This document shows positions 56,008 through 57,315 of a stretch of DNA of 57,315 nt, piece by piece (the first letter of the stretch is position 1; every line of letters starts with the position of its first letter). Below the pieces are notes generated by a model. It searched no databases, was not told the DNA's origin, and saw only the letters and a program-made list of their open reading frames with translations. The stretch lies in assembly GCA_946405625.1 (NCBI GenBank), contig CAMJHQ010000020.1, positions 1-57,315 of the forward strand, read 5' to 3'. Source of the DNA: an uncultured Lachnospiraceae bacterium (GTDB lineage Bacteria > Bacillota > Clostridia > Lachnospirales > Lachnospiraceae). Made by a program: the position numbers and the translations under genes.

Positions 56008-56066
56008 TCACAATCTGTTGATTGGAAATGTGCTAAGTTTATATTTGAGGTAAGGAGGAAAAAGCC

Positions 56067-57315
56067 TTGGCTGCAAATGGAAGAGAATATCCATTAGAGA
56101 GAACCAGAAATATCGGTATCATGGCTCACATCGATGCCGGTAAGACTACTCTTACAGAGAGAATTCTTTACTATACAGGTGTTAACCATAAGATCGGTGA
56201 AACATATGAAGGTACAGCAACCATGGACTGGATGGAGCAGGAGCAGGAGCGTGGTATCACTATCACATCCGCTGCTACAACTTGTCACTGGACTCTGCAG
56301 GAGCAGTACAAGCCGAAGCCGGGCGCTCTTGAGCATCGTATCAACATCATTGATACACCGGGACACGTTGACTTCACTGTTGAGGTTGAGCGTTCACTTC
56401 GTGTACTTGACGGAGCAGTAGGTGTATTCGATGCTAAGGGTGGTGTTGAGCCACAGTCAGAGAACGTATGGCGTCAGGCAGATACATATCATGTACCGAG
56501 AATGGCATTCGTAAACAAGATGGACATCCTTGGTGCTAACTTCTTCAATACAGTTGAAGAGATTAAGACAAGACTTGGTAAGAAGCCGGTTGTTGTCAAC
56601 ATTCCTATCGGTAAGGAAGATTATTTCGAAGGAATCATCGACCTTTTCGAGATGAAGGAATATTTATATAACGATAATAAGGGTGAGGATATTTCTATAG
56701 TAGATATCCGTGACGATTTAAAGGATCTTGCAGAGGAGTGGCATAACAACCTCGTTGAGAACTGCTGCGAGCTTGATGATGAGCTTATGATGGCTTATCT
56801 TGAAGGCGAGGAGCCTTCAGTAGATCAGCTTAAGGCTGCTCTTCGTAAGGCTACATGCGCTCACATCGATACACCGGAAGGTGAGAAGGAAAGAGTTGTT
56901 CCTGTACTTTGCGGTTCTGCACATCAGAACAAGGGTATTCAGAAGCTTCTTGATGCTGTTCTTGAGTTCATGCCTGCACCTACAGATATCCCTGATATCA
57001 AGGGTGTTGATATGAATGGTAATGAGATCACAAAGAAGTCATCTGATGATGAGCCTTTCTCAGCTCTTGCATTCAAGATCGTTGCTGACCCATTCGTAGG
57101 AAAGCTTGCATTCATCAGGGTATATTCGGGAACACTTAACAAGGGTTCTTATGTACTCAATGCAACAAAGGATTATAAGGAGCGTGTAGGACGTATCGTT
57201 CAGATGCACGCTAATGATCGTAAGGATATAGATAAGGTTTACTCAGGAGATATCGCTGCGGTAGTAGGTCTTAAGAATACTACAACAGGTGATACAATCT
57301 GTGATGATCAGCATC
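56067..57315 (+). CDS. fusA: Elongation factor G (3' end outside window)
   Basis: 416 N-terminal residues are seen and the frame is open to the window edge. G-domain motifs are AHIDAGKTT (G1), [10 protein letters not shown] (G2), DTPGHVDFT (G3), NKMD (G4) and GSAHQNKG (G5 region). The start is TTG at 56067, with AAGGAGG 8 nt upstream and no in-frame ATG before residue 19. It drives ribosome translocation and ribosome recycling. Confidence 0.96.
   Translation, partial: MAANGREYPLERTRNIGIMAHIDAGKTTLTERILYYTGVNHKIGETYEGTATMDWMEQEQERGITITSAATTCHWTLQEQYKPKPGALEHRINIIDTPGHVDFTVEVERSLRVLDGAVGVFDAKGGVEPQSENVWRQADTYHVPRMAFVNKMDILGANFFNTVEEIKTRLGKKPVVVNIPIGKEDYFEGIIDLFEMKEYLYNDNKGEDISIVDIRDDLKDLAEEWHNNLVENCCELDDELMMAYLEGEEPSVDQLKAALRKATCAHIDTPEGEKERVVPVLCGSAHQNKGIQKLLDAVLEFMPAPTDIPDIKGVDMNGNEITKKSSDDEPFSALAFKIVADPFVGKLAFIRVYSGTLNKGSYVLNATKDYKERVGRIVQMHANDRKDIDKVYSGDIAAVVGLKNTTTGDTICDDQH

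Noticed and set aside
1-57315. Prophage, integrative element or insertion sequence
   Set aside because: No integrase, transposase, att-like repeats or phage structural genes were seen; the mix of genes looks chromosomal.

Overview
The window is a low-to-moderate GC chromosomal segment from a Gram-positive, probably anaerobic member of the Clostridia, most likely Lachnospiraceae. This is inferred from the style of the ribosomal, RNA polymerase and surface proteins, strong AGGAGG ribosome-binding sites, frequent TTG and GTG starts, sigma-A-like promoters with 17-nt spacers, and an L10 leader and a TPP riboswitch of Firmicutes type. I saw no phage, integrase, transposase, CRISPR array, tRNA or rRNA gene. 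No database search was possible, so family names rest on recognised motifs.

Layout. (1) 1-5710: the 3' part of a very large cell-surface protein. At least twelve tandem ~116-121-residue Ig-like repeats are followed by three prealbumin-like domains, a Thr-rich linker and a degenerate sortase-type tail. (2) 5811-7747: niaR, a niacin-responsive repressor, next to an orphan PTS EIIC-like membrane protein whose promoter carries strong palindromes. (3) 7860-10375: a divergent pdxR (MocR-type) / pyridoxal kinase pair with a 25-bp-spaced direct repeat between them. (4) 10378-12274: serine O-acetyltransferase and a Cys-rich DUF6062-like protein, then a lipoprotein of unknown function. (5) 13970-25018: a two-component system with a small membrane protein, divergent from a six-gene operon. 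That operon encodes two membrane-fusion lipoproteins (one a tandem double), an FtsX/MacB-type permease, two ABC ATPases and a small charged protein. (6) 25166-26119: a membrane-anchored NERD protein. (7) 26141-31461: a TPP-riboswitch-controlled thiazole operon, thiS-thiF-thiG-thiH-tenI-like-cytX. (8) 31462-36370: a long structured non-coding stretch, then GNAT, MutS2-like (no Smr domain), P-loop NTPase and a second GNAT. (9) 36613-40512: an MmcQ-MGMT fusion, an anchored unknown protein, a LytTR/4-TM/CPBP protease operon and a convergent metallo-beta-lactamase-fold hydrolase. (10) 40573-57315: the transcription/translation core, rplJ-rplL, rpoB-rpoC, rpsL-rpsG-fusA.

The most unusual architecture is in region 10. 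The common rplL-rpoB junction is interrupted by about 5 kb carrying two overlapping genes with their own promoter. One is a 1236-residue protein joining an ECF S-component-like membrane domain, an extracytoplasmic beta-propeller and an HD-GYP domain. The other is a membrane-anchored BMP-family (nucleoside/lipoprotein-binding) solute-binding protein with no transporter genes beside it. Together they look like a ligand-sensing, cyclic-dinucleotide signalling pair embedded in the ribosomal/RNA polymerase cluster.

Three cofactor modules (niacin, vitamin B6, thiamin) each combine a ligand-responsive regulator with an uptake, salvage or partial biosynthesis gene. This suggests an organism that relies heavily on vitamin salvage.
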